DNA from: Mycobacterium sp. SM1
GTDB taxonomy: Bacteria > Actinomycetota > Actinomycetes > Mycobacteriales > Mycobacteriaceae
Direction: 5' to 3'
DNA: 64,000 nucleotides
NCBI RefSeq assembly: GCF_018361265.1
Contig: NZ_JAFLNH010000001.1
Location: forward strand, 2,024,749 to 2,088,748
The notes below the pieces were generated by a model, which was given only the letters and a program-made list of their open reading frames with translations, ran no database searches and was not told where the DNA came from. Position numbers and translations under genes: made by a program. This document shows, in pieces, positions 17,864-28,276 of this stretch; the first letter of the stretch is position 1; each line of letters opens with the position of its first letter.

Positions 17864-19372
17864 AACCCATGGTTTGCGCGTTGCCGGCTAGTGATCCTGT
17901 ATCGCGCCTACGAGCACTTTCCTCGCGGGCATCCGCGGGCTGGCCGGCGCCGGTTCGATCGGGGCGGCTGGTCGTGCCGCAAAGGCAGCGCGAAAACCGA
18001 GTTTGGTGCTTGGGTGGCGTATGCGGAGCTGCACCCGGAGTCGCCGGTGCGGTTCGCTGGCTACAACCGTGACGGGTCACTGAAGCAGGGCCGTCCGGTC
18101 GCGGATCCCTACATTCCGATGCTCGCCAACACCCAGGAGCAGGTCGCCGAGCTCGCATATGGGGCGCTGATGGTGGTGTGCGAGCTGGGCATGGACCCCG
18201 AGCTGTTCGACGTCGGCTTGGACCGCATCGTGCGGATCGGGATCAGCGGTGAGGCTGACGGTAAGGCGGTGCCGATCTCGGGTGCCCCGAATGCGCGTGA
18301 CGGTGCGCGCACCACGTTTCAGATGTTCGATGAGACGCACCGGCTCTATTTGCCGAATCACAAAGCGGCGGTGGAGACGATGAACGCGAACCTGCCGAAG
18401 CGGCCCGAGGAAGACCCGTGGACGTTGTCGACAACCACCGCCGGTGAGCCGGGGCAGGGTTCTGTCGCCCAGGATGAGTTTTTCGAGGCGCAGGCGATCG
18501 CGCGTGGGGAGATTGAGCGGCCAACGCTGTTCTTCTTTCACCGGCAGGCATCCGACGGCTACAACATGGACGTCTGGGAGGATCGCGTCGCCGCGATCAC
18601 GGAGGCTAGTGGTCCGGACGTCGCGCAATGGTCGGATATTGACCGGATCGCCGCACAGTGGGACCGCCCTAAAGTCGACAGGGCTTACCTCGAGCGGGTG
18701 TGGTGTAACCGGTGGGGCCAGTCGGCGATGCAGGCGTTCAACCTCAAACGTTGGAAAGCGCTTGAGCTTGAAGGTGAGCATATTCCGCGCCGAGCCTACG
18801 TCACGCTGGGTTTCGACGGCGCCCGGATGCGGGACGCGACGGCGATCGTGGCCACCGACGTGTTTTCCGGGCTGCAGTCATTGGAAGGGTTGTGGGAGAA
18901 GCCGATCAGCGCCCCCGACGATTGGGAAGTCCCCGAGGACGAGGTCAACGAGAAAGTCTTTGAGCTGTTCCGCCGGTATCGGGTGGTGAAGATGTATTGC
19001 GACCCGCCGCACTGGAACTACACGGTGGGGGCGTGGGCGGCGCGGTGGCCGGGCGTCGTCGAGGAGTTCTGGACCAACCAGAAGCGGCGCATGATCAAAG
19101 CGATCCAAGCGTTTGAGGACGCGATCGCATCCGGCAGCATCGCACACAACAGCCCCGAGGACGGCGACTTCACTCGACATGTCGGCAACGCCGGCCGCCA
19201 TCACACGAATCTGGTGGATGAGGAAACAGGTGAGCAGTTGTGGATTCTCGGCAAGCTGCACCCAGACCGCAGATTCGACGCCTGCATGGCAGCGATTCTG
19301 TCGTGGCAAGCGCGCATGGATGTGCTGCCGACGGTGAAACGCAAGCGGCGCGTGATCGCGCGGGTCAGGTAG
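17864..19372 (+). pseudogene. Phage terminase large subunit, 5' end lost to IS3-B
   Basis: About 502 residues of a TerL ATPase-nuclease that packages phage DNA. Seen: a Walker A-like segment SCRKGSAKTEF near residue 45 after the IS junction, FDETHRLY (Walker B region, about 158), and a nuclease-domain Asp in TLGFDGARMRDATAIV (about 304) with DRRFDACMAAIL near the end. No native start remains downstream of the IS; the frame is continuous with the upstream phage ORF across it. No capsid or tail genes follow, so this is a prophage remnant. Confidence 0.85.
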
Positions 19373-19422
19373 GAGATCGGTGACTAGTCCCTCAGTAAGC
19401 GTGTCGGCTGGGGTGGATAGGG

Positions 19423-19482
19423 CAAAGGCCTTACCCTGACTGGGTTTGCGACATCAACGCAGCCCAGCAAGAAAGGCCTTTG
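19423..19482 (+). promoter_or_regulatory. Inverted repeat over the IS1380-A transposase start
   Basis: CAAAGGCCTT (19423-19432) pairs with AAGGCCTTTG (19473-19482), the second arm reaching the TTG start codon. In read-through RNA this would hide the start. The same arrangement is seen in the other two IS1380 elements of the window. Confidence 0.55.
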
Positions 19483-20320
19483 TGGAAGACGATACCGCAT
19501 GAGCAGAGTCGGCGAAACATTGCGCGGCGGCGGCGTCGGGTGGTGGCGCGGCACGCGCGGGCGGGGCGTTGGGGCGCGCGGCCCAAGCCGATGCTGAACT
19601 CGGGTCCGGTGCGCTACGAGGTTGGCGCCAACATCGACGCCACCGCCTTCGGGGGGATCGCCGCGGTGCACCGGCTGGTGACCAAGCTGGGGCTGGTCGA
19701 GCGGATCGACGAGGATCTGCAGTTGTTGAAGGTGCACCTGCCCTATCACGAATCCGACCATGTGTTGAACTTGGCCTACAACGTGGCCTGTGGCGGCACC
19801 CGCCTTGAAGACATCGAGCGGCTGCGCCACGACAGCGCCTACATGAACGCTTTGGGCGCGCAGCTGATCCCGGATCCGACCACGGCCGGCGATTTCTGCC
19901 GCCGGTTCAGCGAGGCCGACGTGGCCACGTTGATGGAGGCCATCAACGCGGTGCGCCCGCAGCTGTGGGCGGGCCGGGGCGCTGAGCTGCTGGGCCCGAT
20001 CGCCTACCTTGACGTGGACGGCACCATCGCACCCACCTACGGCCAACACAAGGCCGGGATGGACATGTCCTACAAGAGCATCTGGGGCTACGCGCCGCTG
20101 ATCGTGTCGCTGGCCAACACCAAGGAAGTGCTCTACCTGGTCAACCGGCCCGGCAACGCGCCCAGCCACGCCGGCGCGGCGGAGTGGATCGACAAGGCCA
20201 TCGAGCTGGTCACCCCGCACGCCGCACGGGTGTGTTTGCGCGGGGACACCGACTTCTCGTTGACCGCGCACTTCGACCGATGGGCCAAGCAGGTCGACTT
20301 CGTGTTCGGCATGGACGCCA
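19480..20320 (+). pseudogene. IS1380-A transposase, N-terminal half
   Basis: About 280 residues of an IS1380-type DDE transposase. Seen: SGPVRYEVGANIDATAF, a helical domain, then the first catalytic Asp in GPIAYLDVDGTIAPTYG (about residue 173) and the second in CLRGDTDFSLTAHF (about 255). After FVFGMDA the frame enters unrelated sequence at 20321. The C-terminal catalytic Glu region is missing, so it is inactive. The start is probably TTG 19480, within the second arm of the inverted repeat. Confidence 0.85.
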
Positions 20321-20344
20321 CTTGCTGCGGGCGTCGCAGCCATC

Positions 20345-20560
20345 GTGCGCCGAAACCGCATGCGCGCACCGACAACCACGCGCTATCCGCGCTCAACCAT
20401 CGCGCTGAGCCTGTTCCCCATCGGGCTGGCTGCCGTTGAGCTGTGGTTCTTTTCGCGGTCGGCGGATATCTTCTATCTGCTTGTCGCCCTCCCCATATTC
20501 GGTTTAGGGATATGGGGCTTGGTCGTAGGGATAAAAGAACTCAAACGGCAGCGCACATGA
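20345..20560 (+). CDS. Small two-span membrane protein
   Basis: 71 residues from GTG 20345 (or ATG 20360). Seen: two hydrophobic spans (TIALSLFPIGLAAVELWFF and IFYLLVALPIFGLGIWGLVV) and a basic tail. It begins about 25 nt after the truncated IS1380, so the N-terminus or promoter may have been altered. The stop overlaps the next gene's ATG (ATGA). Not recognised; probably a phage gene. Confidence 0.55.
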   Translation: MRRNRMRAPTTTRYPRSTIALSLFPIGLAAVELWFFSRSADIFYLLVALPIFGLGIWGLVVGIKELKRQRT

Positions 20561-20874
20561 CCTACGCGCCCAACGGTGAAGCCGCCTCGGCGCTGCCGGA
20601 GCTGCCGGAGGGGATGCGCTGGGTGGTGCTGGTAGACAAACGGCAGATCGCGGTGATGCTGTTGAAGAATGAGATGGCGGTCGCTTCTGCGACCGAGAGC
20701 CTGGAGCGAGACACCGAACTCGACTATGCCTACCAACACCTGGACGCGGTGGAGCAAGTGTGTCGCCGTTTGGCGGCCGAGGCGCTGCACCAGTGGGGTT
20801 TTCTTCATGGTTTGAAAAACAAGCTCGGACCGGACATCGACGTGCGTATGAGGATCGTCGACTGGAATCGCTAA
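20557..20874 (+). CDS. Hypothetical protein, coupled to the membrane gene
   Basis: 105 residues from ATG 20557, overlapping the upstream stop by 4 nt. Not recognised. Seen: a short beta-rich start (GMRWVVLVDKRQIAVMLL) and a helical middle (YAYQHLDAVEQVCRRLAAEAL). The two genes form a small operon, probably the last prophage genes before the decayed IS1380. Confidence 0.6.
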   Translation: MTYAPNGEAASALPELPEGMRWVVLVDKRQIAVMLLKNEMAVASATESLERDTELDYAYQHLDAVEQVCRRLAAEALHQWGFLHGLKNKLGPDIDVRMRIVDWNR

Positions 20875-21164
20875 CCACATCCGCGAATCGGGAGCACCAG
20901 CAGGTGCGTCGAAAACGATTGTTATTGGAACACTTTCAGCGTTCTGGTGCGACGTGCGCCGATACGCTACCAGCAGTGTGCCAGAACCAAGTGCGGTGGG
21001 ACACCCTGCCCCCGCAGATGCGAGTGGCGCGCACCCAGCCTCCCTGGCCAGGCGCAGCCGCCGCGGCGGTCGGCCCCGTGGGCTGAGCGGTGACGGGGTG
21101 TCTGGGTGCGCCAGAATCCCCTGGATAGGGGCGGGGCCAGATTTGAGATACGACGAGCCAGCTG
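20875..21164. other. Non-coding stretch next to decayed IS1380-B
   Basis: No gene seen. It contains a GTTCTGG/CCAGAAC inverted repeat (about 20941-20995). The boundary of the IS remnant cannot be placed exactly. Confidence 0.35.
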
Positions 21165-22319
21165 CGAGGCCCAGGGCAAACAGCCCCGACGGTAGGTGAG
21201 CCAACGGGCCGTCCATCAAATCGGCGAAGGTGGTCTAGATGATGGCGTGTTTGCGGTGGGTCAGATCGGCCTCGGTGGGGGGCAGGGTGGAGTTGGTCAG
21301 AAACGGGTGATAGCGCCACACCGGGAGCAACGCGTCGGGGTAGCGGGTGTTTTGACCCGGCGCACCACCAGCCGGGCAGTGACCCGGCCATGCCCGCGCA
21401 CGCTGAGGGTGTAGGGGGTTTCGGCGACCTCGGCCTCGGAGATCAGCGCGCCGGTGTGGGGGTCGTGCACGGCGCCCGGGTAGTGCACCGAGGTGAACGC
21501 GGCCTCGTCGATGGCCTCGATCGCGGCGCTGACCCGACTGTTACGGCTGAGGGTCAGCGAGAATTCGATCTGCTCATCCAGGCAAGCGCCGATCATCTTT
21601 TTGGTGCCAAACGCCGTATCGGCGCGGGCCATGATCGCCGCGTTCGGGTCGATCACACGAGCGGTGGCGATCGCTTGTTTGAGCTGGCGGGCCGCACCAC
21701 GGCTGGAGCCGGTCTTGTCGCTGCGCAGCCACGCCTGGGCGATCACCGGCGCCGCACCCGGCACCGACAGCGTGGTGATCAGCGGGGACAGTCCCCGCCG
21801 CGGCAGCGCGCGTCCGGCGATCTTGGCGTGCCCGAACGAGGCGCCTTGTTTGTGGTGCCCGTAGACCGGGCGCAACAGCGAGTCGATGTCTACAAACATC
21901 CGCTCGTGGCTGCGGGCAAAAGCGGTGTGCGGGCCGCGAGGGCGATCAGATGCTCGCGGGCCACCGCAGCGATCTGGTTGGCGTGCCCGAAGCTGACCTC
22001 GCGCAGGAAGATCCCCACCGTCGAGGGGGCATACACCTCGTGAAACACCCGGCGTGTGCCGCCGGCGCGCAGCACGCCCGCATCATCGATGCTGTCCGCC
22101 CCGCACATCATGCCCGCGATGATCGTGGTCAGCTTGCCGGCCGGATTCACCGCGCCCGAAGCCACCCTCGTGGACGGCAGCCTGACGTGCTCGCCGATCA
22201 ACCGCGAAAGGCCGGTCTGCTCAGCCAATTCCAGCACCGGCACCAAACCCGCCGCCGACACCAAATTCTCTTCGTCGAACACCGCCGACTCGACGCTGAA
22301 CGTATGCGATGAGTGCACT
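21165..22319 (-). pseudogene. IS1380-B transposase, multiply frameshifted and 3'-truncated
   Basis: The N-terminal piece runs from a GTG near 22314 (HTFSVESAVFDEENLVSAAG) to about 21895. The frame then shifts into FVDIDSLLRPVYGHHKQGASFGHAKIAG, holding the first Asp region, and continues through MARADTAFGTKKMIGACL to about 21297. A further shift leads to HRKHAIIQTTFADLMDGPLAHLPSG, after which homology ends near 21165. At least two frameshifts and loss of the C-terminus make it dead. Confidence 0.82.
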
Positions 22320-22390
22320 GAAAATGCCTTCCGACGCACCGACAATCGCGACCTATCAATCACGATTGCCCCAGTCCAGAAGGCATTTTC
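22320..22390 (-). promoter_or_regulatory. Inverted repeat over the IS1380-B transposase start
   Basis: GAAAATGCCTTC (22320-22331) and GAAGGCATTTTC (22379-22390) form a perfect 12-bp arm pair with a 47-nt loop. The proximal arm ends 3-4 nt before the probable GTG start of the transposase on the minus strand. Confidence 0.6.
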
Positions 22391-22439
22391 GTTGTTTACA
22401 CGCCGATCACCCCGCAGGTTGTTCCACGGATTCAGGCTT

Positions 22440-22990
22440 AGGGTCACAGCCGGCCGCCTGAATGCAGTCAGTCGAATCCACCCGGCCTCCACCATGTCGG
22501 CGTACTCCATCCCGGACGGCAGAGGTGCTAGTACAAGAGCCCACGGTTTGACCCCGTTGAACCGATGCAACGGGTTGTCGAAGTCGTAAACACCGACACG
22601 GCTTGAGATTTGAGCAACGAGTATGCCGCCGTCGTACTCAACTGAGGTGGGTGGCCGGCATGGGGCAGAAAAGCGTGGTGGACGGTGTCGCTGAGCATGG
22701 TGATCTCGTCGTTGAGCTGGGCGCGGGAACCCGCCTCGATGGAGATGGCGTGCGCGATCAGGCGGCCCTGCCCGCTTCGTTCCGATCCGGCGACGTAGGT
22801 GACGTAGGTGCTGTGCTGCGCCCAGATCGGTAGCCCGGCTGCGGCGAGATACCCGTTGGCGCGCACCGCGATCACGCCGGGTATCGCCGGCGCGGCCAAG
22901 GCGGCGCGATGGGCGCCGGCCGCTTCCGGCCTTGCAGGGCGCGGCCGGCGGTGTCGCGCACGACATCGAGGAGGGGCGGGCCTGCGGCAC
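22440..22990 (-). pseudogene. Frameshifted remnant of an unrecognised chromosomal gene
   Basis: Two frames carry protein-like sequence. The first (from about 22905) reads IPGVIAVRANGYLAAAG, then GRLIAHAISIEAGSRAQL and MLSDTVHHAFLPHAGHP. After a shift near 22630 it reads VEYDGGILVAQISSRVGV, FDNPLHRFNGVKPWALVL and MEYADMVEAGWIRL. I do not recognise the family. It lies downstream of the Rv0481c homologue on the same strand, where M. tuberculosis has Rv0480c, but it does not look like that nitrilase. The 3' end is cut by IS1380-B. Confidence 0.55.
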
Positions 22991-22992
22991 CC

Positions 22993-23505
22993 TCAGGCGT
23001 TCTCGGCGATCCAGGTGGTGGTAAAACGCTGCTCGGCGATCAGCAGCTCGACGAGCTGGCTGCCGATCAGATTCTCGATCCTGCCGCCGACCAGCGGCAC
23101 CCGAACCTCCACGGTGGCCCGAAATGTCAACCGGGCGCCACCGGAGCCGCTGACCGGAGCCAGCACCCCCGTCCCGGTAAGGCCCACCGGGAGATTCGGG
23201 ATGGACCCGGCGACGGTGACGTTAGCGACGCCGTCGATGACCGGGCTCCATCTCTCGTCGCGCCGGATACACAGATCCCCGCGATGCAACTGGGTGACCA
23301 ACGGGGGAAGCCGGTCGCCGCGCAGCACCTGCACGGTGACCACGTCGATGCTGCCGTCGCCCCCGATCTGCATCGACGCCAGGGTCGCTTCGTCGGCCCC
23401 GGAATTGGCCAGCCGGGCTAGCCAGTAGTCCTCGTCGCTGAAGGTGCGATGAACCTGTTCGACGGTGCCCCCATAGTCGGCGGACATGTCGAATGAGCGC
23501 GGCAT
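22993..23505 (-). CDS. DUF2505-type protein, Rv0481c homologue
   Basis: 170 residues, ATG 23505 (MPRSFDMSADYGGTVEQVHR). Similar in size and position to Rv0481c, divergent from murB with 26 bp between starts. Proteins of this family have an SRPBCC-like fold with a hydrophobic pocket; no catalytic role is established. The sequence ends LIAEQRFTTTWIAENA. It marks the left edge of the conserved mshA region. Confidence 0.85.
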   Translation of the reverse strand: MPRSFDMSADYGGTVEQVHRTFSDEDYWLARLANSGADEATLASMQIGGDGSIDVVTVQVLRGDRLPPLVTQLHRGDLCIRRDERWSPVIDGVANVTVAGSIPNLPVGLTGTGVLAPVSGSGGARLTFRATVEVRVPLVGGRIENLIGSQLVELLIAEQRFTTTWIAENA

Positions 23506-23531
23506 AGCAGGTCAGGCTACCGTTACGGCTC

Positions 23532-24626
23532 ATGGGGCAGGGTGGCGCGGCAACGCTGTTCGCCGGGGCGCACGTGGCCGAGAATGTGCCGCTGGCCCCC
23601 CTGACCACGTTGCGGATCGGCCCTGCGGCGCGGCGTGTCATCACGTGCACCGCTACCGAGCAGGTGGTCGCGGTGTTGCGTCAGCTGGACGCCCAGCGGT
23701 GCCGACCGCTGCTGGTGTTGGCCGGCGGCTCCAACGTGGTGATCTCCGAAACCCTGACCGACCTGACCGTGGTGCGGCTGGCCAACACCAGAATCAGCAT
23801 CGACGGCAACATCCTGCGTGCGGAGGCCGGCGCGGTCTGGGACGACGTCGTCGTCGCCGCCGTCGAACACGGCCTCGGCGGACTGGAATGCCTGTCCGGC
23901 ATCCCCGGCTCGGCCGGTGCCACCCCGGTGCAGAACGTGGGCGCCTATGGTGTGGAAGTGGCCGACGCCATCACCGGGGTGCGGCTGCTGGACCGGCGCA
24001 GCGGCGAGCTGCGCTGGGTTTCGCCGTCCGAGTTGGGCTTTGGCTACCGCACCAGCGTGCTCAAGCATGCCGGCGGCGACGGGCTGCGGGCGCCCATCGT
24101 GGTCTTGGAGGTGGAATTCACGCTGGACGCGTCCGGCCGCAGCGCGCCGCTGCGCTATGACGAGCTGGTCGCCGCGCTGGACGCGACGACCGGCCAGCGC
24201 GCCGACCCGGCAACCGTCCGAGAGGCGGTGCTGGCCCTGCGCGCGCGCAAGGGCATGGTGCTCGATGCGGCCGACCACGACACCTGGAGCGTGGGGTCGT
24301 TTTTCACCAACCCGGTCGTGACGCCGGCCGTTTACCGGCGTCTGGTGAGCCAGTGCGGCGGCCCGGTGCCGCACTGGCCGGCGCCGGACGGCGTCAAACT
24401 GGCGGCGGGCTGGCTGGTGGAGCGGGCCGGCTTCGGCAAAGGCTACCCGGGCACCGGCAGCGCTCCCTGCCGGCTGTCGACCAAGCATGCGCTGGCGCTG
24501 ACGAACCGCGGCAGGGCCACCGCCGCCGACGTGGTGGCCCTCGCCCGCACGGTGCGCGACGGAGTGCGCGACGTGTTTGGAATCACGCTGCAACCCGAGC
24601 CCGTGCTGGTGGGCTGCGTGTTGTAG
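23532..24626 (+). CDS. murB: UDP-N-acetylenolpyruvoylglucosamine reductase MurB
   Basis: 364 residues. MurB reduces UDP-GlcNAc-enolpyruvate to UDP-MurNAc with NADPH and FAD in the cytoplasm, the second committed step of peptidoglycan synthesis. Seen: FAD-binding [13 protein letters not shown] (about residue 61), [20 protein letters not shown] (about 122), the catalytic Ser in [12 protein letters not shown] (about 257) and the C-terminal GxxVxxxHAL-type end ([13 protein letters not shown]). Start ATG 23532. Followed by an L,D-transpeptidase gene on the same strand, so two cell-wall genes sit together. Confidence 0.96.
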   Translation: MGQGGAATLFAGAHVAENVPLAPLTTLRIGPAARRVITCTATEQVVAVLRQLDAQRCRPLLVLAGGSNVVISETLTDLTVVRLANTRISIDGNILRAEAGAVWDDVVVAAVEHGLGGLECLSGIPGSAGATPVQNVGAYGVEVADAITGVRLLDRRSGELRWVSPSELGFGYRTSVLKHAGGDGLRAPIVVLEVEFTLDASGRSAPLRYDELVAALDATTGQRADPATVREAVLALRARKGMVLDAADHDTWSVGSFFTNPVVTPAVYRRLVSQCGGPVPHWPAPDGVKLAAGWLVERAGFGKGYPGTGSAPCRLSTKHALALTNRGRATAADVVALARTVRDGVRDVFGITLQPEPVLVGCVL

Positions 24627-24673
24627 CTGTTGATTTCCGGGCCAGCGCGTTCGGCCCGGTATCTTTGTCTGTC

Positions 24674-26002
24674 GTGAACACCGCCAGCGGCCCATTGCCG
24701 ATCTGCCGGCGCCGGGCGTTGTGGGCGCTGGCGGTGGGGGTGTTCGCACCGAACGCGCTGGCCGCCTGTGTCGGCAAACCCAGCAAACATGCGGCGGCGC
24801 CACCGCCACCACCGGTGCCCAGGGTGACGTTCCGGCCGGCCGTCGGCACCCCGGCCGCCGAGAACGTGGCGCCCACCGCACCGGTCAGCGTCGAGGTCAG
24901 CGACGGCGTCTTCCAGCACGTGGCCTTGACCAATCCCAACGGCAAGGTGGTAGCCGGGACGTTCAACCAGGATCGCACCGTCTACACGATCACCGAGCCG
25001 CTGGGCTACGGCGCCGTCTACACCTGGAGCGGTTCGGTGATCGGCCGTGACGGCCGGGCGGTGGCGGTCGACGGCCGGCTTACCACCCTGACGCCCAAAA
25101 AGGTGGTCAATGGCCGGTTCCAGCTCGCCGACGGCCAGACCGTCGGCGTGGCGGCCCCGATCATCATCCAGTTCGACTCGCCGATCGCCGACAAAGCCGC
25201 CGTCGAACGGGCGCTCACCGTCACCACCGACCCGCCCGTCGAGGGCAGCTGGGCATGGCTGCCCGACGAGGCGCAGGGCTCGCGGGTGCACTGGCGAAGC
25301 CGCGAGTACTACCCCGCGGGCGCCAAAGTCACCGTCGACGCCAAGCTCTACGGGCTCGCGTTCGGCGACGGCGCCTACGGCAAGCAGGATATGAGCCTGA
25401 ACTTCCAGGTCGGCCGGCGCCAGGTGGTCAAGGCCGAGGTCACCTCGCACCGCATCCAGGTCGTTCGCGACGAGGGGGTGGTCATGGATTTTCCCTGTAG
25501 CTACGGGGAGGCCGACAAGCCCCGCAACGTCACCCGCAACGGCATCCACGTGGTCACCGAGAAATACGCCGACTTTTACATGTCCAACCCCGCCGCCGGC
25601 TACAGCAACGTCCACGAGCGCTGGGCGGTGAGGATTTCCAACAACGGCGAATTCATCCACGCCAACCCCGCCAGCGCCGGCGCGCAGGGCAACACCAACG
25701 TCACCAACGGCTGTATCAATTTGTCCACGGCCGACGCCGAGCAGTACTACAACAGCGCGCTTTACGGCGACCCCGTGGAGGTGACCGGCAGCTCGATCCA
25801 GCTGTCCTACGCCGACGGGGATATCTGGGACTGGGCGGTGGACTGGGACACCTGGAAGTCGATGTCGGCGCTGGCGGGCGAGGGGCCCAAGCCCGCTAAG
25901 CCCATCCCGGTCACCGCGCCCATCACCCCGCCCGGCGCGCCCACGTTATCGGGCACACCCACCACGTCGGCCCGCACGCCTAGCGCGCGACCCGGCGGGT
26001 AG
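24674..26002 (+). CDS. lprQ: Lipoprotein L,D-transpeptidase (LprQ/LdtMt5 homologue)
   Basis: 442 residues from GTG 24674, chosen because it gives a signal peptide with lipobox: [21 protein letters not shown], Cys near residue 32. Two Ig-like domains follow, then a YkuD domain (about residues 255-375) with the His in [12 protein letters not shown] and the catalytic Cys in [18 protein letters not shown]-transpeptidases form 3-3 cross-links in mycobacterial peptidoglycan, outside the membrane. The C-terminus is Pro/Thr-rich. It corresponds to Rv0483 by position after murB. The 3' end overlaps the convergent SDR gene by 23 bp. Confidence 0.93.
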   Translation: MNTASGPLPICRRRALWALAVGVFAPNALAACVGKPSKHAAAPPPPPVPRVTFRPAVGTPAAENVAPTAPVSVEVSDGVFQHVALTNPNGKVVAGTFNQDRTVYTITEPLGYGAVYTWSGSVIGRDGRAVAVDGRLTTLTPKKVVNGRFQLADGQTVGVAAPIIIQFDSPIADKAAVERALTVTTDPPVEGSWAWLPDEAQGSRVHWRSREYYPAGAKVTVDAKLYGLAFGDGAYGKQDMSLNFQVGRRQVVKAEVTSHRIQVVRDEGVVMDFPCSYGEADKPRNVTRNGIHVVTEKYADFYMSNPAAGYSNVHERWAVRISNNGEFIHANPASAGAQGNTNVTNGCINLSTADAEQYYNSALYGDPVEVTGSSIQLSYADGDIWDWAVDWDTWKSMSALAGEGPKPAKPIPVTAPITPPGAPTLSGTPTTSARTPSARPGG

Positions 26003-26732
26003 CCGAGGCTTGGTCGCGCGGCCGGATGACGATCTGGTCCAGGTTGACGTGAGATGGGCGGCTGGCCACGAATCCGATTACCTCGGCGATGTCGGCGGCC
26101 ACCAGCGGGGTCATTCCCGCATACACCGCGTCGGCTCGCCGCTGGTCGCCGTCGAAGCGCACCAGGGAGAATTCCGTGTGCACCATGCCCGGCGCAATCT
26201 CGGTGAGCCGCACGGGTTTTCCCAATAACTCACCGCGCAGGGTGCGGTGCAGCGCGCTTTGGGCGTGCTTGGCCGAGGTGTAGCCCGAGCCGCCGTCGTA
26301 GATCTCGAACGCCGCGATCGAGGTGACCGTCACGATCAGCCCGTCGCCGGAGGCGATCAACTTGGGCAACAGCGCCCGGGTGACCCGCAGCGTGCCCAGC
26401 ACGTTGGTCTCCCACATCCAGCGCCAGTGGTCCAGGTCGGCCTCGGCGACCGGTTCCAGGCCCTTGGCGCCCCCGGCGTTGTTGACCAGCACGTCGACCC
26501 GGCTCAATCCGCTTGCCAGTGCTTCCACAGCGGCACCGTCTGTGACGTCGGTCACCACGGCGGTTCCGCCGATCTCATCGGCCAACGCCGTGATCCGCTC
26601 CGCCCGGCGCGCCACCGCGACCACGTGAAAACCCTGCTCGGCAAGGGTTCTCGCGGTTGCTTCGCCAATGCCGGAGCTGGCCCCGGTGACCACCGCGATG
26701 CGTTCGCGCGGCTGCGGTGCTGGCGTTGTCAT
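25980..26732 (-). CDS. Short-chain dehydrogenase, Rv0484c homologue
   Basis: 250 residues from ATG 26732. Seen: the NAD(P)-binding [12 protein letters not shown] (about residue 17), NNAGG (about 91) and catalytic YTSAKHA (Tyr about 159), all of the classical SDR pattern. Substrate unknown. It is convergent with the L,D-transpeptidase and divergent from the Rv0485-type regulator, as in M. tuberculosis. Confidence 0.92.
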   Translation of the reverse strand: MTTPAPQPRERIAVVTGASSGIGEATARTLAEQGFHVVAVARRAERITALADEIGGTAVVTDVTDGAAVEALASGLSRVDVLVNNAGGAKGLEPVAEADLDHWRWMWETNVLGTLRVTRALLPKLIASGDGLIVTVTSIAAFEIYDGGSGYTSAKHAQSALHRTLRGELLGKPVRLTEIAPGMVHTEFSLVRFDGDQRRADAVYAGMTPLVAADIAEVIGFVASRPSHVNLDQIVIRPRDQASATRRVAR

Positions 26733-26912
26733 CTCACCAACTCTAGCCAAGCGTGCTAGATTCCCTCGCGTGTACCTGAGCGCCTTGCTCGGCCTGTGTC
26801 CGATCGCGGACCGCGTGTGTTGTTGCCGCGCGGTCTGCCCTGCCTGAGCCAAGCCCCGCGCCGGGGTGGCCGGGCCTGTTGTCGGAACCCAGGAACTCGG
26901 ACAAGGACACCC

Positions 26913-28229
26913 ATGCGCTCAACGACACTCACCAACACCAACCACTTCACCCATCGCGGCGGGGGCGGGAATCGGCGACCACGTTCGCACCACCGGGTCG
27001 TCGAGCCGTCGCTGCATCTGTCGGACACCGCCGCGGCGTCGGTCTTCCGGGCCGTGCGGCTGCACGGTCCGGTCGGCCGTGACGCCATCGCCGATGCCAC
27101 GTCGCTGAGCGTCGCGACGGTGAACCGGCAGGTCAATGCGCTGCTGGAGGCCGGCCTGCTGCGCGAGCGCGCCGACCTTGCGGTCACCGGGGCGATCGGG
27201 CGCCCACGGGTGCCCGTCGAGGTCAATCACGAACCGTTCCTGACGCTGGGCCTGCACATCGGGGCACGAAGCACCAGCATCGTGGCCACCGACCTACTCG
27301 GCCGTGCGCTTGACGTGGCCGAGGCGCCAACCCCGCGCAGCGCCCAGGGGCCCGCGTTGGCGTCACTGGCCGACACCGCCCGTCGATACCTGCGGCGCTG
27401 GCGTCGGCGCCGGCCGCTGTGGGTGGGGGTCGCGATCGGCGGAGTGGTCCACGGCGCCAGCGGCCACATCGACCATCCCCGGCTGGGCTGGCGGCAGGCA
27501 CCGGTCGGGCCGGTGCTGGCCAACGCGCTGGGCCTGCCGGTGTCGGTGGCGTCGGCGGTGCATGCCATGGCCGGGGCGGAGTTGCTGCTCGGGCGGCGGC
27601 CGGCACCCAGCCCGTCGAGCGGTCTTTACGTCTACGCCCGCGAAACCGTGGGCTATGCCCTGGTGATCGGCGGCAGGGTGCACAGCCCGGCCGGCGGTCC
27701 CGGCACCATGGCCACCCTGCCCGCGGCCTCGGAGCTGCTGGGCGGTTCCGGGCAGCTGGAGTCCACCGTCAGCGATGAGGCGGTGCTGGCCGCGGCGCGG
27801 CGGCTGCGTATCCTGCCTGACGGCCGCACACCCGGGCCCCGGCCCGCCATCGCCGAGCTGCTGCATGCCGCCCGCAACGGCAACCAGCTGGCCAACGACC
27901 TGCTGGCGGAGCGGGCTCGTGTGCTCGGTGAGGCCGTCGCGCTGCTGCGGGACCTTCTCAATCCTGAGGATCTGGTGGTTGGCGGCCAGGCGTTCACGGA
28001 ATACCCGGAGGGGATGGCGCAGGTGAAAGCCGCGTTCGCCGCCCGCTCGGTGCTGCCGCCGCGGGAGATCAGGGTGACCGTGTTCGGCAACCGGGTGCAG
28101 GAGGCGGGTGCGGGAATCGTGTCGCTGGACGGGCTCTACGCCGATCCGCTGGGCGCGATGCGGCGCGCCGGCGCGCTCGGGACACCGCTGCGGGCGCTTG
28201 ACGGCCCGGCGCGGAGACCGTTGACGTGA
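26913..28229 (+). CDS. ROK-family transcriptional regulator, Rv0485 homologue
   Basis: 438 residues from ATG 26913, matching the length I recall for Rv0485; an in-frame upstream start gives 39 extra non-conserved residues. Seen: an N-terminal winged helix (GRDAIADATSLSVATVNRQ, about residues 55-75), then a ROK-like body with GLHIGARSTSIVATDLLGR and VGVAIGGVV, but without a clear ROK zinc site. In M. tuberculosis Rv0485 is reported to control a PE/PPE pair. The next gene is mshA, same strand. Confidence 0.9.
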   Translation: MRSTTLTNTNHFTHRGGGGNRRPRSHHRVVEPSLHLSDTAAASVFRAVRLHGPVGRDAIADATSLSVATVNRQVNALLEAGLLRERADLAVTGAIGRPRVPVEVNHEPFLTLGLHIGARSTSIVATDLLGRALDVAEAPTPRSAQGPALASLADTARRYLRRWRRRRPLWVGVAIGGVVHGASGHIDHPRLGWRQAPVGPVLANALGLPVSVASAVHAMAGAELLLGRRPAPSPSSGLYVYARETVGYALVIGGRVHSPAGGPGTMATLPAASELLGGSGQLESTVSDEAVLAAARRLRILPDGRTPGPRPAIAELLHAARNGNQLANDLLAERARVLGEAVALLRDLLNPEDLVVGGQAFTEYPEGMAQVKAAFAARSVLPPREIRVTVFGNRVQEAGAGIVSLDGLYADPLGAMRRAGALGTPLRALDGPARRPLT

Positions 28230-28276
28230 CGTGAGTGCGCCGCGGGCACCGTGGCGGGCCCTGCCAAGATGGCGGT

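Larger units (their letters stand above)
19388..20320 (+). mobile_element. IS1380-family element A, left half
   Basis: The left end starts TCCCTCAGTAAGCG after CTAG (19384-19387). The element stops abruptly at 20320 inside the transposase gene. Its right-half counterpart, sharing 84 bp (20237-20320), lies inverted at 38669-39708. Confidence 0.8.

Noticed and set aside
20339..20874. Toxin-antitoxin pair made of the membrane protein and its coupled neighbour
   Set aside because: Only size and coupling support it; no motif or known family was seen.
23523..25660. Long reverse frames opposite murB and the L,D-transpeptidase
   Set aside because: Typical antisense shadows in high-GC DNA, Arg/Gly/His-rich with no motifs; the forward genes carry full catalytic signatures.
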